DNA of 32,298 nt from an uncultured Lacinutrix sp. (GCA_937129145.1 CAKZMU010000095.1:1-32298), one strand, 5' to 3'. Counted from the first letter of the stretch, positions 8,090 to 17,033 are shown. Notes: generated from the sequence alone by a model not told the origin. Made by a program: numbers and translations.

Positions 8090-9673
8090 TATAGGAGGTA
8101 TTACAGGAGTATCTATTTCTCCTAAATACCCTACTGGTAATCCTGCTGCATAATCAGAAGTTGCTACACCCCCCGTTAATAAAGTTGCATTAGTAGTTAT
8201 AAAATCAACATCTAAAGCAGGACTTAGAGTAGTTACATTTGTACCTGTTCTACTAATTCCACCACTAAAATTACATGTATCCCAATTGGTCACTATAGAA
8301 TAAGGGCCATTTCTTCCATTAGTACCATTCAAGTAATATATCTTTGTATATATACTAATATCTTTAACGATGCAATTAACAAAATCAATACCATCGGAAG
8401 GGGATTCAAGTCGAAAAAGGACATCATGTCCATCAAAAGTGCAATGATCTAATGTCATTCCTCTTGTAGTCCAACCCCCTTCGGCTCCAGGGCCATATTC
8501 CACAGCTAAAGCAAATATGTTTCCTGAATGGTCGTTGGTTAAACGTTTTTGGAAATAACAATTCTTAACTAAAAGATTAACTGAAGCATCAAAATAAGTA
8601 TCCGTCCAGATAAACTCGTTCCATCCCGAACTTCTACAATTGGCACCATTAAGAAACTGTACATTCTCTATAGTAACATTTTGTGATGCGTTTGCAATGT
8701 TAGCCCCTACATTTCTAACTTGGTCGAATCCCGTTCCTTCAGTTGATATTACCGTACCATTTTTAAATACAATTCCATCAACCGTAGGGAATTGAGTTTC
8801 CAAAGCTGTATTCTCAACATAGAACCTGTCAAAAACAATATTAGTTACAACTTGGTCTTGACTAGGTTTACATACAATACCGTGACCTGTAGTTCCCATC
8901 CCAGGTTCTTGGATAACGGTGGTGTCGTAGAATGTCGAGTTAGTGCAATTACTTGATAAATGAAAATGATAATCTACTGGATTTCCATCCCAAGCGGTTT
9001 TATTGAATTGATATGTTCCTTTTCCAAGTCTCACATACATGGTGTTATCATACCCCAAAGCATTATTGATACTTTCAAACCTAAATCCTTCTGCACCTGC
9101 ATCAAGAACATAACTGTTTTTGAGTATAAGGTTATCACCTTTCATGGTCATACCATGACCTGAATAGACCCCATTAGGAAAAGACGATCCGAATCCACCT
9201 ACTTGGTCGTCAGGATTATGACTTCCGCTTCTTGAACTAAAAAAATTATCTATTATATTATTATCTCCATTTAACTCAAATGGTCTAAAATATCCAATGG
9301 TTCCAATGTTTGATATTTCCCAATAATCACCTTGAATTATAATACCGTTTTCAACATTCGGTCTATTAGAGGTTCTACCTGAGTCATAAACTGGCATTTG
9401 AGCACTATCAGCTAAGGTTTTATTAGATAAGAAAGTACTCCCTTTAGTAGCTGAGATATCACCAATAGATGTTTTATAACCTATTACTTTTATCTTATTA
9501 GTCGATGTTCCATTCCTTACAATTGTTCTACTTATATTACCATGATTACCTGCTTTAACATACAGGGTATCCCCTGCTACGATTTGAGTTAATCCATAGT
9601 CGAATGTCCAAGGAGAACCTTCTGTACCAGGGTTTCCTGAAGACCCCCCTACTGCTGCATAATATGTTGCCAT
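8036..9673 (-). CDS. Right-handed beta-helix tailspike / polysaccharide lyase-like protein
   Basis: A 545-aa protein. The N-terminus (ATYYAAVGGSSGNPGTEGSP, then WTFDYGL and AGDTLYVKAGNH) is the typical entry of pectate-lyase-fold right-handed beta-helix proteins. Many short coils with Asn and aliphatic ladders follow (NGIIIQGDYWEISNIGTIGY; MTMKGDNLILKNSYVLDAGA; NVTIENVQFLNG; LVKNCYF; MTLDHCTFDGHDVLFRLES). The fold is common in phage depolymerases and marine polysaccharide lyases or hydrolases. Catalytic residues cannot be assigned with confidence. The C-terminus after residue 490 leaves the helix and ends LDNLFGRKQNAIALINN, the same tag as the next gene. A virion enzyme or receptor-binding spike acting on capsule or slime is the likely role. 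Confidence 0.75.
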   Translation of the reverse strand: MATYYAAVGGSSGNPGTEGSPWTFDYGLTQIVAGDTLYVKAGNHGNISRTIVRNGTSTNKIKVIGYKTSIGDISATKGSTFLSNKTLADSAQMPVYDSGRTSNRPNVENGIIIQGDYWEISNIGTIGYFRPFELNGDNNIIDNFFSSRSGSHNPDDQVGGFGSSFPNGVYSGHGMTMKGDNLILKNSYVLDAGAEGFRFESINNALGYDNTMYVRLGKGTYQFNKTAWDGNPVDYHFHLSSNCTNSTFYDTTVIQEPGMGTTGHGIVCKPSQDQVVTNIVFDRFYVENTALETQFPTVDGIVFKNGTVISTEGTGFDQVRNVGANIANASQNVTIENVQFLNGANCRSSGWNEFIWTDTYFDASVNLLVKNCYFQKRLTNDHSGNIFALAVEYGPGAEGGWTTRGMTLDHCTFDGHDVLFRLESPSDGIDFVNCIVKDISIYTKIYYLNGTNGRNGPYSIVTNWDTCNFSGGISRTGTNVTTLSPALDVDFITTNATLLTGGVATSDYAAGLPVGYLGEIDTPVIPPILDNLFGRKQNAIALINN

Positions 9674-9684
9674 TAATTATTTTT

Positions 9685-11190
9685 TTATACTGCTGTTACA
9701 CTGAATGAACTTATATAGAAATTGTCCCCTGCAAGCCCCGCACCACTTCTTGAAGTATACAATCTAAATTCGATAGTTGTGGCACTAGCTTGTACCGTTT
9801 GAGCATATGTGGTCCAAGTCGTATTTGGGTCTTGGTTAGTTTGACTTGATACGCCTTGCCAGAATCCTGCGAGTCTTTGACTATTAAAGGAGTCACATCT
9901 CGCTCTAAATGAAACAAGGTAATTTTGACCTAATGTCAAACCAGTTAAATCAAAATCAGTGAAACCTGTTCCAACACCAAATTGTGTGGCTTTAAGCATA
10001 AATGCTCCCCCTTCACTATCGGTATTAGGTAAACTTTCAAGAGTTATAGTTTGTGAACCACCACTACCGTTAGGACTATATCCCGTAGTTGCGTTAGCTT
10101 CGTTAGAGGGACTAGTTGCATTGGATAAAGTGTTAAGCTCAGTTACTGGTGGAGTTACTTGATATCCTTCGAAACTACCATCGAACCTATAAAGATTAGT
10201 GTCCAATTTTAAAAGAGTGGCTTGTCTTATATCCCCTGTAAGTCTTACACCGTCATGACCTGCTGTTTGGTCTTCCCATATAAATGATTCGGCTGCGTTC
10301 GGTACAATTTCCAATGTAGATCCAGTACTGTTTGTTTGGAATATAACAACATCTCCATTAGATAGATTGGCATCCACTATCTTAGCGTCTATATTAGTGA
10401 TGCCCCTAACATCTACAATTGATTTAAGATTTCCATTCTGTACATGTATAGCGTCTACATCAAAATCTATTGTTTCAGTTTGGAAGGATTTATTGTAATC
10501 GGAATTACTACTACCTAAATAATTAGCATCTGCATATCCTTTTGTTATTGGGGAGTTATTACCGTTTGAATTTATTAAAGTGTCTGTTAGCCCTGTAAAG
10601 CTAACTCCTGTAGGTTCTATGGAGAGTTCTATGTTTCCCCCTCTCAATACGGATAAGTTGCCAGAAGAATTAATAATAAGTCCAGCACTATTTGCACCAT
10701 TAAGAATTTGAGTGTTATTGGTTATTGTATTTAAAGTATTTGTTTTTAATGTTTCGCTATCCAATTCTTCTAGCGCAGCTTGTACGTCAGTTGCTCCTAT
10801 ATCCCCAGAAGGAGTGAAAGGAACTTGTGCAGCAGTTTGACTGCCTCCTATGTTATCTAGATCCAAAGGTGTTGTACCACTAATTAAATCGGTTTTTGCT
10901 TTGGAGGCTGTTACATCTGCATTTGAAGATATTGCACCATCTAAATTATTAATATTAGCAGTATCTAAGCTGTTTAAGTCCACAGCGTTAGATATCGTTA
11001 TTAAATCTGTCTTTATTTTTGATGCCGCTACATCTGTATTATTAGATATTGCTGGGTCCAGATTATTTATGTCCGTTGCGTCTATATCTTCTATTGTTCT
11101 TATTTTTACTTTTGGATCTGCCATTTTTTTATAAATTATTATTGCTAAAGTTATTACTACTGCTATTGCTCCTATTATATAGTATTCCAT
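9685..11190 (-). CDS. Fibre protein with tandem N-terminal repeat, possible membrane span and C-terminal carbohydrate-binding-like domain
   Basis: A 501-aa protein. From the ATG at 11190 the first 22 residues form a hydrophobic span (IIGAIAVVITLAIIIY), unusual for a fibre. An in-frame ATG at 11124 (MADPKVKIRTIED), also after an A-rich stretch, gives a normal soluble fibre start of 479 aa; the choice is open. Next is a tandem repeat of about 36 residues (INNLDPAISNNTDVAASKIK and INNLDGAISSNADVTASKAK). Phage-fibre motifs follow (PFTPSGDIGATDVQAALEEL; SPITKGYADANYLGSS). The last 150 residues (GLTLGQNYLVSFRARCDS to the end) look like a jelly-roll carbohydrate-binding module. It ends 12 bases before the beta-helix gene. 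Confidence 0.65.
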   Translation of the reverse strand: MEYYIIGAIAVVITLAIIIYKKMADPKVKIRTIEDIDATDINNLDPAISNNTDVAASKIKTDLITISNAVDLNSLDTANINNLDGAISSNADVTASKAKTDLISGTTPLDLDNIGGSQTAAQVPFTPSGDIGATDVQAALEELDSETLKTNTLNTITNNTQILNGANSAGLIINSSGNLSVLRGGNIELSIEPTGVSFTGLTDTLINSNGNNSPITKGYADANYLGSSNSDYNKSFQTETIDFDVDAIHVQNGNLKSIVDVRGITNIDAKIVDANLSNGDVVIFQTNSTGSTLEIVPNAAESFIWEDQTAGHDGVRLTGDIRQATLLKLDTNLYRFDGSFEGYQVTPPVTELNTLSNATSPSNEANATTGYSPNGSGGSQTITLESLPNTDSEGGAFMLKATQFGVGTGFTDFDLTGLTLGQNYLVSFRARCDSFNSQRLAGFWQGVSSQTNQDPNTTWTTYAQTVQASATTIEFRLYTSRSGAGLAGDNFYISSFSVTAV

Positions 11191-11213
11191 TTTTTAATTA
11201 TCATGAATTTGAG

Positions 11214-11657
11214 TTATAGTATCTGTTTTACACTTACATTTCTTAATTCAAATTCATCACTTACCGTTGTTCCCCCTATAGACAATCTATTATAAGTATC
11301 ATTAGTTAAAGTAAGGTCTACTGAATATTCAACAAAACTACCTGTGACAGGTCCGTTAAAATCTCTTTGGAATTTAGCCCCTATTTCAAAATTACCTGAA
11401 CCTACAGTTTGTCTTACTTCAAAAACTAATCTATATTGGGTATTAACAGCTTCTGTAAATATACTAAGTTGCTCCAAACTCCAATTCGCAGGAGTAGTAT
11501 CTATTCTACCTGCACCTATTACTGTTGCTATTCCAGTTCCTGTGTCTATACTAGAACCATTATCAACAAGCCAGTTTGTACTTGAAGAAAAATCACCATT
11601 AGAAATTAGTTCAACACCAAGTCTAATTTTTTGAAGTGCTCTATAATAATTTACCAT
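11214..11657 (-). CDS. Small carbohydrate-binding-module-like protein
   Basis: A 147-aa protein consisting mainly of one beta-sandwich. The pattern ELISNGDFSSSTNWLVDNGS at residues 16 to 35 is characteristic of CBM4/9-like jelly-roll domains (NGDFE...W), and the end (YNRLSIGGTTVSDEFELRNV) is the matching last pair of strands. No catalytic motif, signal peptide or docking region is seen. It overlaps the start of the upstream beta-helix gene stop by one base and may be an accessory sugar-binding subunit of the adsorption apparatus. It resembles the C-terminal domain of the 501-aa protein encoded next, so the two may come from one duplication. Function is inferred from fold pattern. Confidence 0.62.
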   Translation of the reverse strand: MVNYYRALQKIRLGVELISNGDFSSSTNWLVDNGSSIDTGTGIATVIGAGRIDTTPANWSLEQLSIFTEAVNTQYRLVFEVRQTVGSGNFEIGAKFQRDFNGPVTGSFVEYSVDLTLTNDTYNRLSIGGTTVSDEFELRNVSVKQIL

Positions 11658-13801
11658 TACAATACTACGTATGAATCAGTTGCTGTTTTTCTAAGAATTC
11701 CCCCCACATAAGCGGAGTCATCCCCTATATCCTTTGTACCAGTTACAGTACCATTTACTGTCACTCCTGCTCCTCCTGTAACGGTGAGTGTAGTCCCATG
11801 AGCTTCTAAATTAATAGTGTCCCCTACTGCCATTGCAGAGAATGTTGCTGTAATAGTTAGAGTTGCACTTGTGGTACATTCTAAGGTATTGCCTATATCT
11901 CCTGATGCAATGTTTCTGGAGGTGGTGAAGGAAACTATACTTGCTACATTCAATACATCACTTTCAGCTTTAGAATAGACATCAAGGTTAGTCCTTGTTG
12001 TTGCTACATTATCAAAATCGTTACCATTATTAGCTGATAAGACTGTAGTCCCTATAGCTTCTGCAAGTGCCCCTTGTGTAACTGCTATATCCGAACTAGC
12101 AAAAGTACCTGCGTTCCATGTTTGGCTATCTAGCGTAAATACTTTTCCAGCAGCTAATAACCAATTGGAATTTGAGAATATAAGATTTGCATTTATATCT
12201 AAATTACTTAATCCTGAATTATCTCCATTTCTTACTTCTAAAACTCTTCCATTACTACCCCCTATATTTATTCTACCACCTGAACCTATTAGAATCAATT
12301 GGTTGTCATAAATAAAATCAGGATCGGTTCTTAAATTCCCAGAAGTATCATAAATAGGTATTTCTTTATTATTAGGGCTTCCTGTCACCGATAACCCACC
12401 ACCTGCAAAATCATCGAGTATATCGAAGGCCTCGTCTGCTGTAGTAAGTCCATTGAGGTTATTATCCCAGTTAGTATTATCAGGCGTGTAGCTTCCCAAG
12501 AAATCGTTTATATAACCTTGATCTATACCTCCTAAAGTATCTTTTACATTCCTAAACTCAATCGTAGACGTACCTGCATTATCATTTAATATTAAGGAAG
12601 AATTAATTCTATCAAAACTTCCACCTTCAACTAGAAGATTAGTTTGTAAATTACCAGATACTACAAATAAAGGATTTCCACTTGAGTCGCTGTGTATAAT
12701 ACTATTTTTTATAAGAACATCATCTACTTCTCCTGAGAATTTAATTGCTCCAAACTGGTCGTCTGTGTAAATAGAACTATTATTTATTCTAATTTGTTTT
12801 ACAGTAGTGCTATCAGCTCCGTTTCCAATCCCTATTTGACTGGTACTGTTCCAATTATTTAATATTAAATCTTCAACGTTTTGAAAATAAGATTCTATGT
12901 TGCCTGTTGTAGTAAGCCTGCCTTCACGTTCGTAATAATTAGTGATTACAATATGCTTAGAAGTCTCTAAGGGATCTGAAATACCAAAACCACGGCCTTC
13001 ATCGCTATCATAAAAAGTATCTGTATAATAAGCGTAACTAGGACCTACATTTTCAAAACCAACCCCTATATTCCCTCTAAAAGTAACGTTTTTTGTAAAC
13101 ATTCCTCTTCCAGGTCCTGCCAGAGAAACAGCTATATCATGATTTCCAAACAACCCTACATCTTCAAATACAGTATTAAGTATATAAATATCAAATAGAG
13201 TTTCATCGGCATTAGTTCCACTTTGGAAAAGCTCAATACCCATTCTACCTAAGTTCTCGAACCTACATCTATTAAATGTTAAATTTTTAGTATATTTATC
13301 TCCATTTCCAGTAGCAGTTCCATTGGCTGTTTTGAAACCATTCAAATCTGTTCCCGAACCAGAACCTTTAAAAACACAATCTTCTATTAAAATATTTTCT
13401 AAAATACCTCCGCCGAAGAACACCAACCCTGCGTTTACAAGATGATTTGAACTTACGTTGGTGTGGATACTTTCAAACTTAATATTTTTTATTTGTAAAT
13501 TTTTAACTATGTTTCCTTGAACCCTACAATCGAATATAGGTTCATCGGCATCTATTTGAAACACCGTTCCTATCTCACCTTGTAATATTAAACCGTCAAC
13601 CCCGTTTAAATCGACCACAGTACCATCAAATTGATATATACTTTTAGGAAAATTTATAATAGTGAACTCCCCTGCGATATTTGCAGCTATGATAGCTCTC
13701 ATAGCTGTAGAATTCTCGGCTGGAGTATTTGAAGGTAAAAAATTATAATCGTTGTTATTCTTTACACTCAGTCCTAATTGCTCTTTCGTTGGTCTACTCA
13801 T
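11657..13801 (-). CDS. Right-handed beta-helix tailspike with fibre-type C-terminal domain
   Basis: A 714-aa protein. The N-terminus (MSRPTKEQLGLSVKNNNDYN, then AMRAIIAAN and GEFTIINFPKSIYQFDGTV) is a typical head-binding to beta-helix transition. Residues about 70 to 420 are short parallel coils with internal Asn/aliphatic ladders (VKNLQIKNIKFESIHTN; LENILIEDCVFKGSGSG; KNLTFNRCRFENLGRMGIEL; VDDVLIKNSIIH; NLLVEGGSFD). After residue 450 the sequence changes to fibre character (RINIGGSNGRVLEVRNGDNS) and ends in a Thr/Ala-rich beta domain (TITATFSAMAVGDTINLEAH). This layout fits a receptor-binding spike that may cut surface polysaccharide. It lies two bases after the 476-aa fibre gene and overlaps the small CBM-like gene. 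Enzyme activity is not proven. Confidence 0.74.
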   Translation of the reverse strand: MSRPTKEQLGLSVKNNNDYNFLPSNTPAENSTAMRAIIAANIAGEFTIINFPKSIYQFDGTVVDLNGVDGLILQGEIGTVFQIDADEPIFDCRVQGNIVKNLQIKNIKFESIHTNVSSNHLVNAGLVFFGGGILENILIEDCVFKGSGSGTDLNGFKTANGTATGNGDKYTKNLTFNRCRFENLGRMGIELFQSGTNADETLFDIYILNTVFEDVGLFGNHDIAVSLAGPGRGMFTKNVTFRGNIGVGFENVGPSYAYYTDTFYDSDEGRGFGISDPLETSKHIVITNYYEREGRLTTTGNIESYFQNVEDLILNNWNSTSQIGIGNGADSTTVKQIRINNSSIYTDDQFGAIKFSGEVDDVLIKNSIIHSDSSGNPLFVVSGNLQTNLLVEGGSFDRINSSLILNDNAGTSTIEFRNVKDTLGGIDQGYINDFLGSYTPDNTNWDNNLNGLTTADEAFDILDDFAGGGLSVTGSPNNKEIPIYDTSGNLRTDPDFIYDNQLILIGSGGRINIGGSNGRVLEVRNGDNSGLSNLDINANLIFSNSNWLLAAGKVFTLDSQTWNAGTFASSDIAVTQGALAEAIGTTVLSANNGNDFDNVATTRTNLDVYSKAESDVLNVASIVSFTTSRNIASGDIGNTLECTTSATLTITATFSAMAVGDTINLEAHGTTLTVTGGAGVTVNGTVTGTKDIGDDSAYVGGILRKTATDSYVVL

Positions 13802-13803
13802 AA

Positions 13804-15234
13804 TTATATCGTGTAATAAACTACTACTCTAGTAGTAGTTTCTATATTATATCCTAAATCGGTTGAATTTACTGTTATTACTCCTGCATTATCTACAGAT
13901 ATTCCCGAACCCGCTAAATTATCAACCATAAGTTGATTAACTAATGTCCTTACTGTAACAAGGTTAGTGGGTGCTTGAGATAAATTAGGTAGTGTATTCT
14001 GTGCTGTCGGTACAAGAAATTCCGCTGTTTCAGAAGAACCTCCTCCTCCGCCTGTTTGGTTTACCCATTCGGTATTGTAATCGGTACCGTCTATTTTAGC
14101 TAGAACCTGTCCTGCCGTTCCTCCTACTGGAAGACCTGGTCCCGATACGTTGGTAACTCCTACGTTATAGTTGGCCACTGTTTGAGTGCCTGTCTCGGGG
14201 GCTGTAGTCATCGTAAATATACCTGATCCTGGAGTAGTTTCGGACAAACCTGCCCCTGCGGTATGCGCTATACCTTCTACATAAACCACCAATGTTCCTG
14301 GTGCATATTCTCCTTGGGATACTATGAAAGTATCGTTGCTTCCATTTATAAGCCCTACCAGTCCTCCTCCTCCTAAATCGGTATAGGTGGAGTTTATTAT
14401 TATATTATCGCCAGAACCCCCTAAATCATATTGTGGTACATTAATGACATTTCCGTTAAGGGAAGCTGCTCCTGTGGTACCTACGGTTGTAATGGATATA
14501 TTATCTTGTTTGTTGGTCTCGTTGTCCGATACCCTTGTCTCTATATCGGAATTTATAGCTTCTTGGTCCGCTGGTAAATTGGCTACCTTAGAAGCATCTG
14601 CCGATGGGTAATATAAGTTTGTTGCTCCTTCGGTTATGTCATCACTATCAAGAACAACGGCTCCTGTTTGGGAGTTGACCGAAGTAACGTTTCCTGTTGC
14701 TGGGTCTATCCAAGACCTTGTTCCGTCAGTTTGACTTGATAGGATTTGTCCGTTGGAGGCAGGGTTTCCTAAATCATCTTCTTTTCCGTCGATGTTGGAT
14801 TGTAAAGTTGTGTTGGTTGCGCCCTGATCTGTTGGGAGGTTGGCTACTTTAGAAGCTGTCGCTGCCGACAAACTTATTGTCAAAGTTCCGTTACCGTCAT
14901 CGTAAGCCGTATCAAGGTCGCTAGAAGTCAATATAAGTGCATTCACTATATCTTCCACTTCTTCCTGAGTAAGTCCTCCGCCTCCGCCTCCAACGACGTT
15001 GAAATCTATTACTCCAGTACTGTCATTATATGTTACAGTGATATTGGTCTGTACTCCATCTGTTATTGCAGCACCTAATATATCCTGTATCTCTTCTTCG
15101 GTCTTTTGAGACTTCCAGTCGGTGGTACCTAGTTGAGTATCTATATTATCTATTAGCTGGGATGCACTTAAATTTACGTCCGAAGGATTTAAAGGTAATT
15201 CTAAAAATCTTTTATTTGTTTTTGTTTGTGCCAT
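13804..15234 (-). CDS. Tail fibre protein
   Basis: A 476-aa fibre without enzyme motifs. The N-terminus (MAQTKTNKRFLELPLNPSDV) is followed by low-complexity Gly/Asp/Asn/Thr-rich fibre shaft segments (TDGVQTNITVTYNDSTGVID; DAYDDGNGTLT-like strands). Two related units are seen: ASKVANLPTDQGATNTTLQS and ASKVANLPADQEAINSDIET. Glycine runs (VGGGGGGL; QTGGGGGSS) may be flexible hinges. The phrase NVTSVNSQTGAVVLDSDDI is widespread in phage trimeric fibres. The last 60 residues (TLVNQLMVDNLAGSGISVDN onwards) probably form the tip or the joint with the next protein. It starts 3 bases after the 179-aa gene. Role as shaft or adaptor for the spikes is inferred from composition and position. Confidence 0.72.
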   Translation of the reverse strand: MAQTKTNKRFLELPLNPSDVNLSASQLIDNIDTQLGTTDWKSQKTEEEIQDILGAAITDGVQTNITVTYNDSTGVIDFNVVGGGGGGLTQEEVEDIVNALILTSSDLDTAYDDGNGTLTISLSAATASKVANLPTDQGATNTTLQSNIDGKEDDLGNPASNGQILSSQTDGTRSWIDPATGNVTSVNSQTGAVVLDSDDITEGATNLYYPSADASKVANLPADQEAINSDIETRVSDNETNKQDNISITTVGTTGAASLNGNVINVPQYDLGGSGDNIIINSTYTDLGGGGLVGLINGSNDTFIVSQGEYAPGTLVVYVEGIAHTAGAGLSETTPGSGIFTMTTAPETGTQTVANYNVGVTNVSGPGLPVGGTAGQVLAKIDGTDYNTEWVNQTGGGGGSSETAEFLVPTAQNTLPNLSQAPTNLVTVRTLVNQLMVDNLAGSGISVDNAGVITVNSTDLGYNIETTTRVVVYYTI

Positions 15235-15237
15235 TTT

Positions 15238-15777
15238 TTAGTATTTATAAAAAACTTGGATTACATCTCCTGCGTCCATTGGTTCTAGAAAAGTTACTGT
15301 ATTTTCAGATATGGTATAATCATTTCCAATGCCTTGGTTAAGAAATATACCTTCAACTATAACTTGATTAGGTACGGTCGGGTTGACAGTATTGGATAAT
15401 GTTACTGAAGTTTGGTTTGTTGTAGCCGTAAAAACCTCTTTGGTTTCAGTGAGTCCCGCTGTTGTTAAACTTAGTAAATCTATTGACGATACAATGGAAC
15501 CGTTTACATCTAAGTTCAATATTGTCCCTGTTAAGGTCAGTTCGTAACTTATGGTTCCTGGATTGGAGCCCTCTAATACTAGTATTCTTTGATCCTGAAC
15601 TATTAGTTTTTCTACTAACTTTTCATGATATTCTTCAAGGTCGTCGTTATCGTTAGTAGCTAAAAAAGTATTTCCCTCTGGTACTATCAAACACTTGTCA
15701 AGTATAAAGGTAGGGCAATCTAAGGGGGTGTTGTCCGTGGTTGGTATATTTACCTCTTTGCAATTTTCTTCTGCCAT
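15238..15777 (-). CDS. Short fibre/adaptor protein with Cys-containing N-terminus
   Basis: A 179-aa protein, not assigned to a known family. It starts MAEENCKEVNIPTTDNTPLD, then CPTFILDKCLIVPEG, reminiscent of the Cys-containing N-termini of the 723- and 470-aa fibres. A short helix (DLEEYHEKLVEKLIVQDQRI) could make a trimeric coiled coil. The C-terminal half (TETKEVFTATTNQTSVTLSN then NQVIVEGIFLNQGIGNDYTI) is a common phage-fibre beta domain with the strand pattern VxVEGIFLNQG...YTIS..TVTF. It overlaps the 143-aa gene by one base (TAATG) and precedes the 476-aa fibre by 3 bases. A linker between virion and longer fibres is likely. Confidence 0.6.
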   Translation of the reverse strand: MAEENCKEVNIPTTDNTPLDCPTFILDKCLIVPEGNTFLATNDNDDLEEYHEKLVEKLIVQDQRILVLEGSNPGTISYELTLTGTILNLDVNGSIVSSIDLLSLTTAGLTETKEVFTATTNQTSVTLSNTVNPTVPNQVIVEGIFLNQGIGNDYTISENTVTFLEPMDAGDVIQVFYKY

Positions 15778-16208
15778 TATGAATTATGTTTTGATACCAA
15801 GGTGTTTAGTAGTTGTCCGAGTGTTGTTATAGGACCTGAACACGGGTCAAGTAGTGTTCCAAAATCAATACCACATCCTGTAATATCTATATTACAATAA
15901 TCTTTGTTTTCTAAATTCGTTACTTTCGCTTTTAAAGTACTTATTTCTGTTTCGTACTGTTTAATTACATCTTCAAATTTTATCTCCCCTTCAGTGAGTG
16001 GAAATGTTATAGATGAGTTTCCTAAGCTTGAGGTGTCCAGTTTCTCAATTGTTTCGTCCACTAAACTATAAAGGTCTTCGTTAACTTCTTCTTGATTTAC
16101 ACAAGGTTCGGTTATTTTAGTATTGGTTCCTAAATTCCCTTCATAATCTACCTCTTTTGAATTAGTAGTGTGGAGAGTTAGGTTGGTAAGTTTGTCTTGG
16201 CAGCTCAT
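15777..16208 (-). CDS. Small Cys-containing fibre/adaptor protein with coiled coil
   Basis: A 143-aa acidic protein of unknown family. It contains a predicted helical segment, EDVIKQYETEISTLKAKVTN, likely to be a coiled coil, flanked by beta-type segments. The C-terminal part holds three cysteines (CNIDITGCGIDFGTLLDPCS). It has no signal peptide and no membrane span. Gene spacing is tight: 1 base after the 97-aa gene and overlapping the 179-aa gene by one base. It therefore very likely belongs to the same assembly as its fibre neighbours, perhaps as a trimeric adaptor. No function is assigned. Confidence 0.55.
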   Translation of the reverse strand: MSCQDKLTNLTLHTTNSKEVDYEGNLGTNTKITEPCVNQEEVNEDLYSLVDETIEKLDTSSLGNSSITFPLTEGEIKFEDVIKQYETEISTLKAKVTNLENKDYCNIDITGCGIDFGTLLDPCSGPITTLGQLLNTLVSKHNS

Positions 16209-16209
16209 G

Positions 16210-16503
16210 TTAAAGTCCGATTATTGTTTGTTTACAGGGTATGCAGGTTTTTGGTTCTTCCTCACAGGTGCATTCACATTTTGCAATTTCATCTTGTTCG
16301 TTAATGTAGTACAGTTGTACGTTTTCTAATGTATCACAAGAATCAGAATATAGTAAAGAAGATATTTTTTGTGTGTGATAGGTATCTGGATATGTACCTA
16401 AATCAAATCTTTTTTTTAAAAGATATTCATTGGCTTTCTTAACCATCTCTTTATCGTTATTTTCTCTTAGACTACATAAATCTTTTTCAAGTATTGATTG
16501 CAT
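16210..16503 (-). CDS. Small Cys-rich protein of unknown function in the fibre operon
   Basis: A 97-aa protein. The first half is helical and charged (LRENNDKEMVKKANEYLLKK), and the C-terminal 25 residues are densely cysteine-rich (CECTCEEEPKTCIPCKQT), a possible metal-binding or disulfide-stabilised knob. It lies 3 bases after the 173-aa gene and one base before the 143-aa gene. Cysteine-rich ends recur in this operon (97-, 143-, 179-, 470- and 723-aa proteins), which suggests a common virion attachment point. The family was not recognised. Confidence 0.55.
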   Translation of the reverse strand: MQSILEKDLCSLRENNDKEMVKKANEYLLKKRFDLGTYPDTYHTQKISSLLYSDSCDTLENVQLYYINEQDEIAKCECTCEEEPKTCIPCKQTIIGL

Positions 16504-16506
16504 CTT

Positions 16507-17028
16507 TTAACAGTTTTTACAGTCGTTGTAATCATCAAATATTCTCTGCGCTTCTTTGTAAAATGCTATCGCCTGTTTCTTCTCATCTCTTCTTACCGCT
16601 GCTTCGGAAGCATCAATCAAAAAGTCAATGTCTTGTGATAATTTTTTTACTTCCTCTGGTATGTCGTTTGGATTTCTTCCGTAACTAAGATATATTTCGG
16701 CTGTCTCTAACCTTAATTTCTCTGTTCTTATGTATGTTCTTTTTTTCTGAAAAGTGTCGGGAGATCCTTTGATAGTTATAGTGTACAGTCCGTCTGGGAG
16801 GGGAGTGTAGGTATTTGTAGAGGATAAGTATAAATTAGAGGAATTAAATACCGAGTTTTTTTCTTTAATATGACTGTGAGTTATAATCTTATTTGTGGGC
16901 AAACATATTTCTATAATTGCAGAGGCATCTTTGATGTGTGCCCAAGTTGAAGTGTCGCAAATAATGAGTGTGTTGGGATTACCTGTTCTTATTACTTCAA
17001 AATCTATGTTTATATTCTCTATTGCCAT
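16507..17028 (-). CDS. Structural protein, N-terminal beta domain plus C-terminal helical pair
   Basis: A 173-aa protein. Residues 1 to 105 are beta-rich (INIDFEVIRTGNPNTLIICD; LPDGLYTITIKGSPDTF), resembling an Ig-like or jelly-roll domain. Residues 125 to 173 are two helices (VKKLSQDIDFLIDASEAAVR; AIAFYKEAQRIFDDYNDC) ending CKNC. This two-part layout is familiar from a conserved protein at the start of fibre clusters in crAss-like and flavobacterial phages, but I cannot name it securely. It sits between the spanin-like gene (5 bases upstream) and the small Cys-rich gene. It may anchor the fibre network to head or collar. Confidence 0.55.
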   Translation of the reverse strand: MAIENINIDFEVIRTGNPNTLIICDTSTWAHIKDASAIIEICLPTNKIITHSHIKEKNSVFNSSNLYLSSTNTYTPLPDGLYTITIKGSPDTFQKKRTYIRTEKLRLETAEIYLSYGRNPNDIPEEVKKLSQDIDFLIDASEAAVRRDEKKQAIAFYKEAQRIFDDYNDCKNC

Positions 17029-17033
17029 TATTT

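Noticed and set aside
9711..9917. Minus-strand 68-codon frame inside the 501-aa fibre gene
   Set aside because: It lies in another frame within the CBM-like domain and has no own signals.
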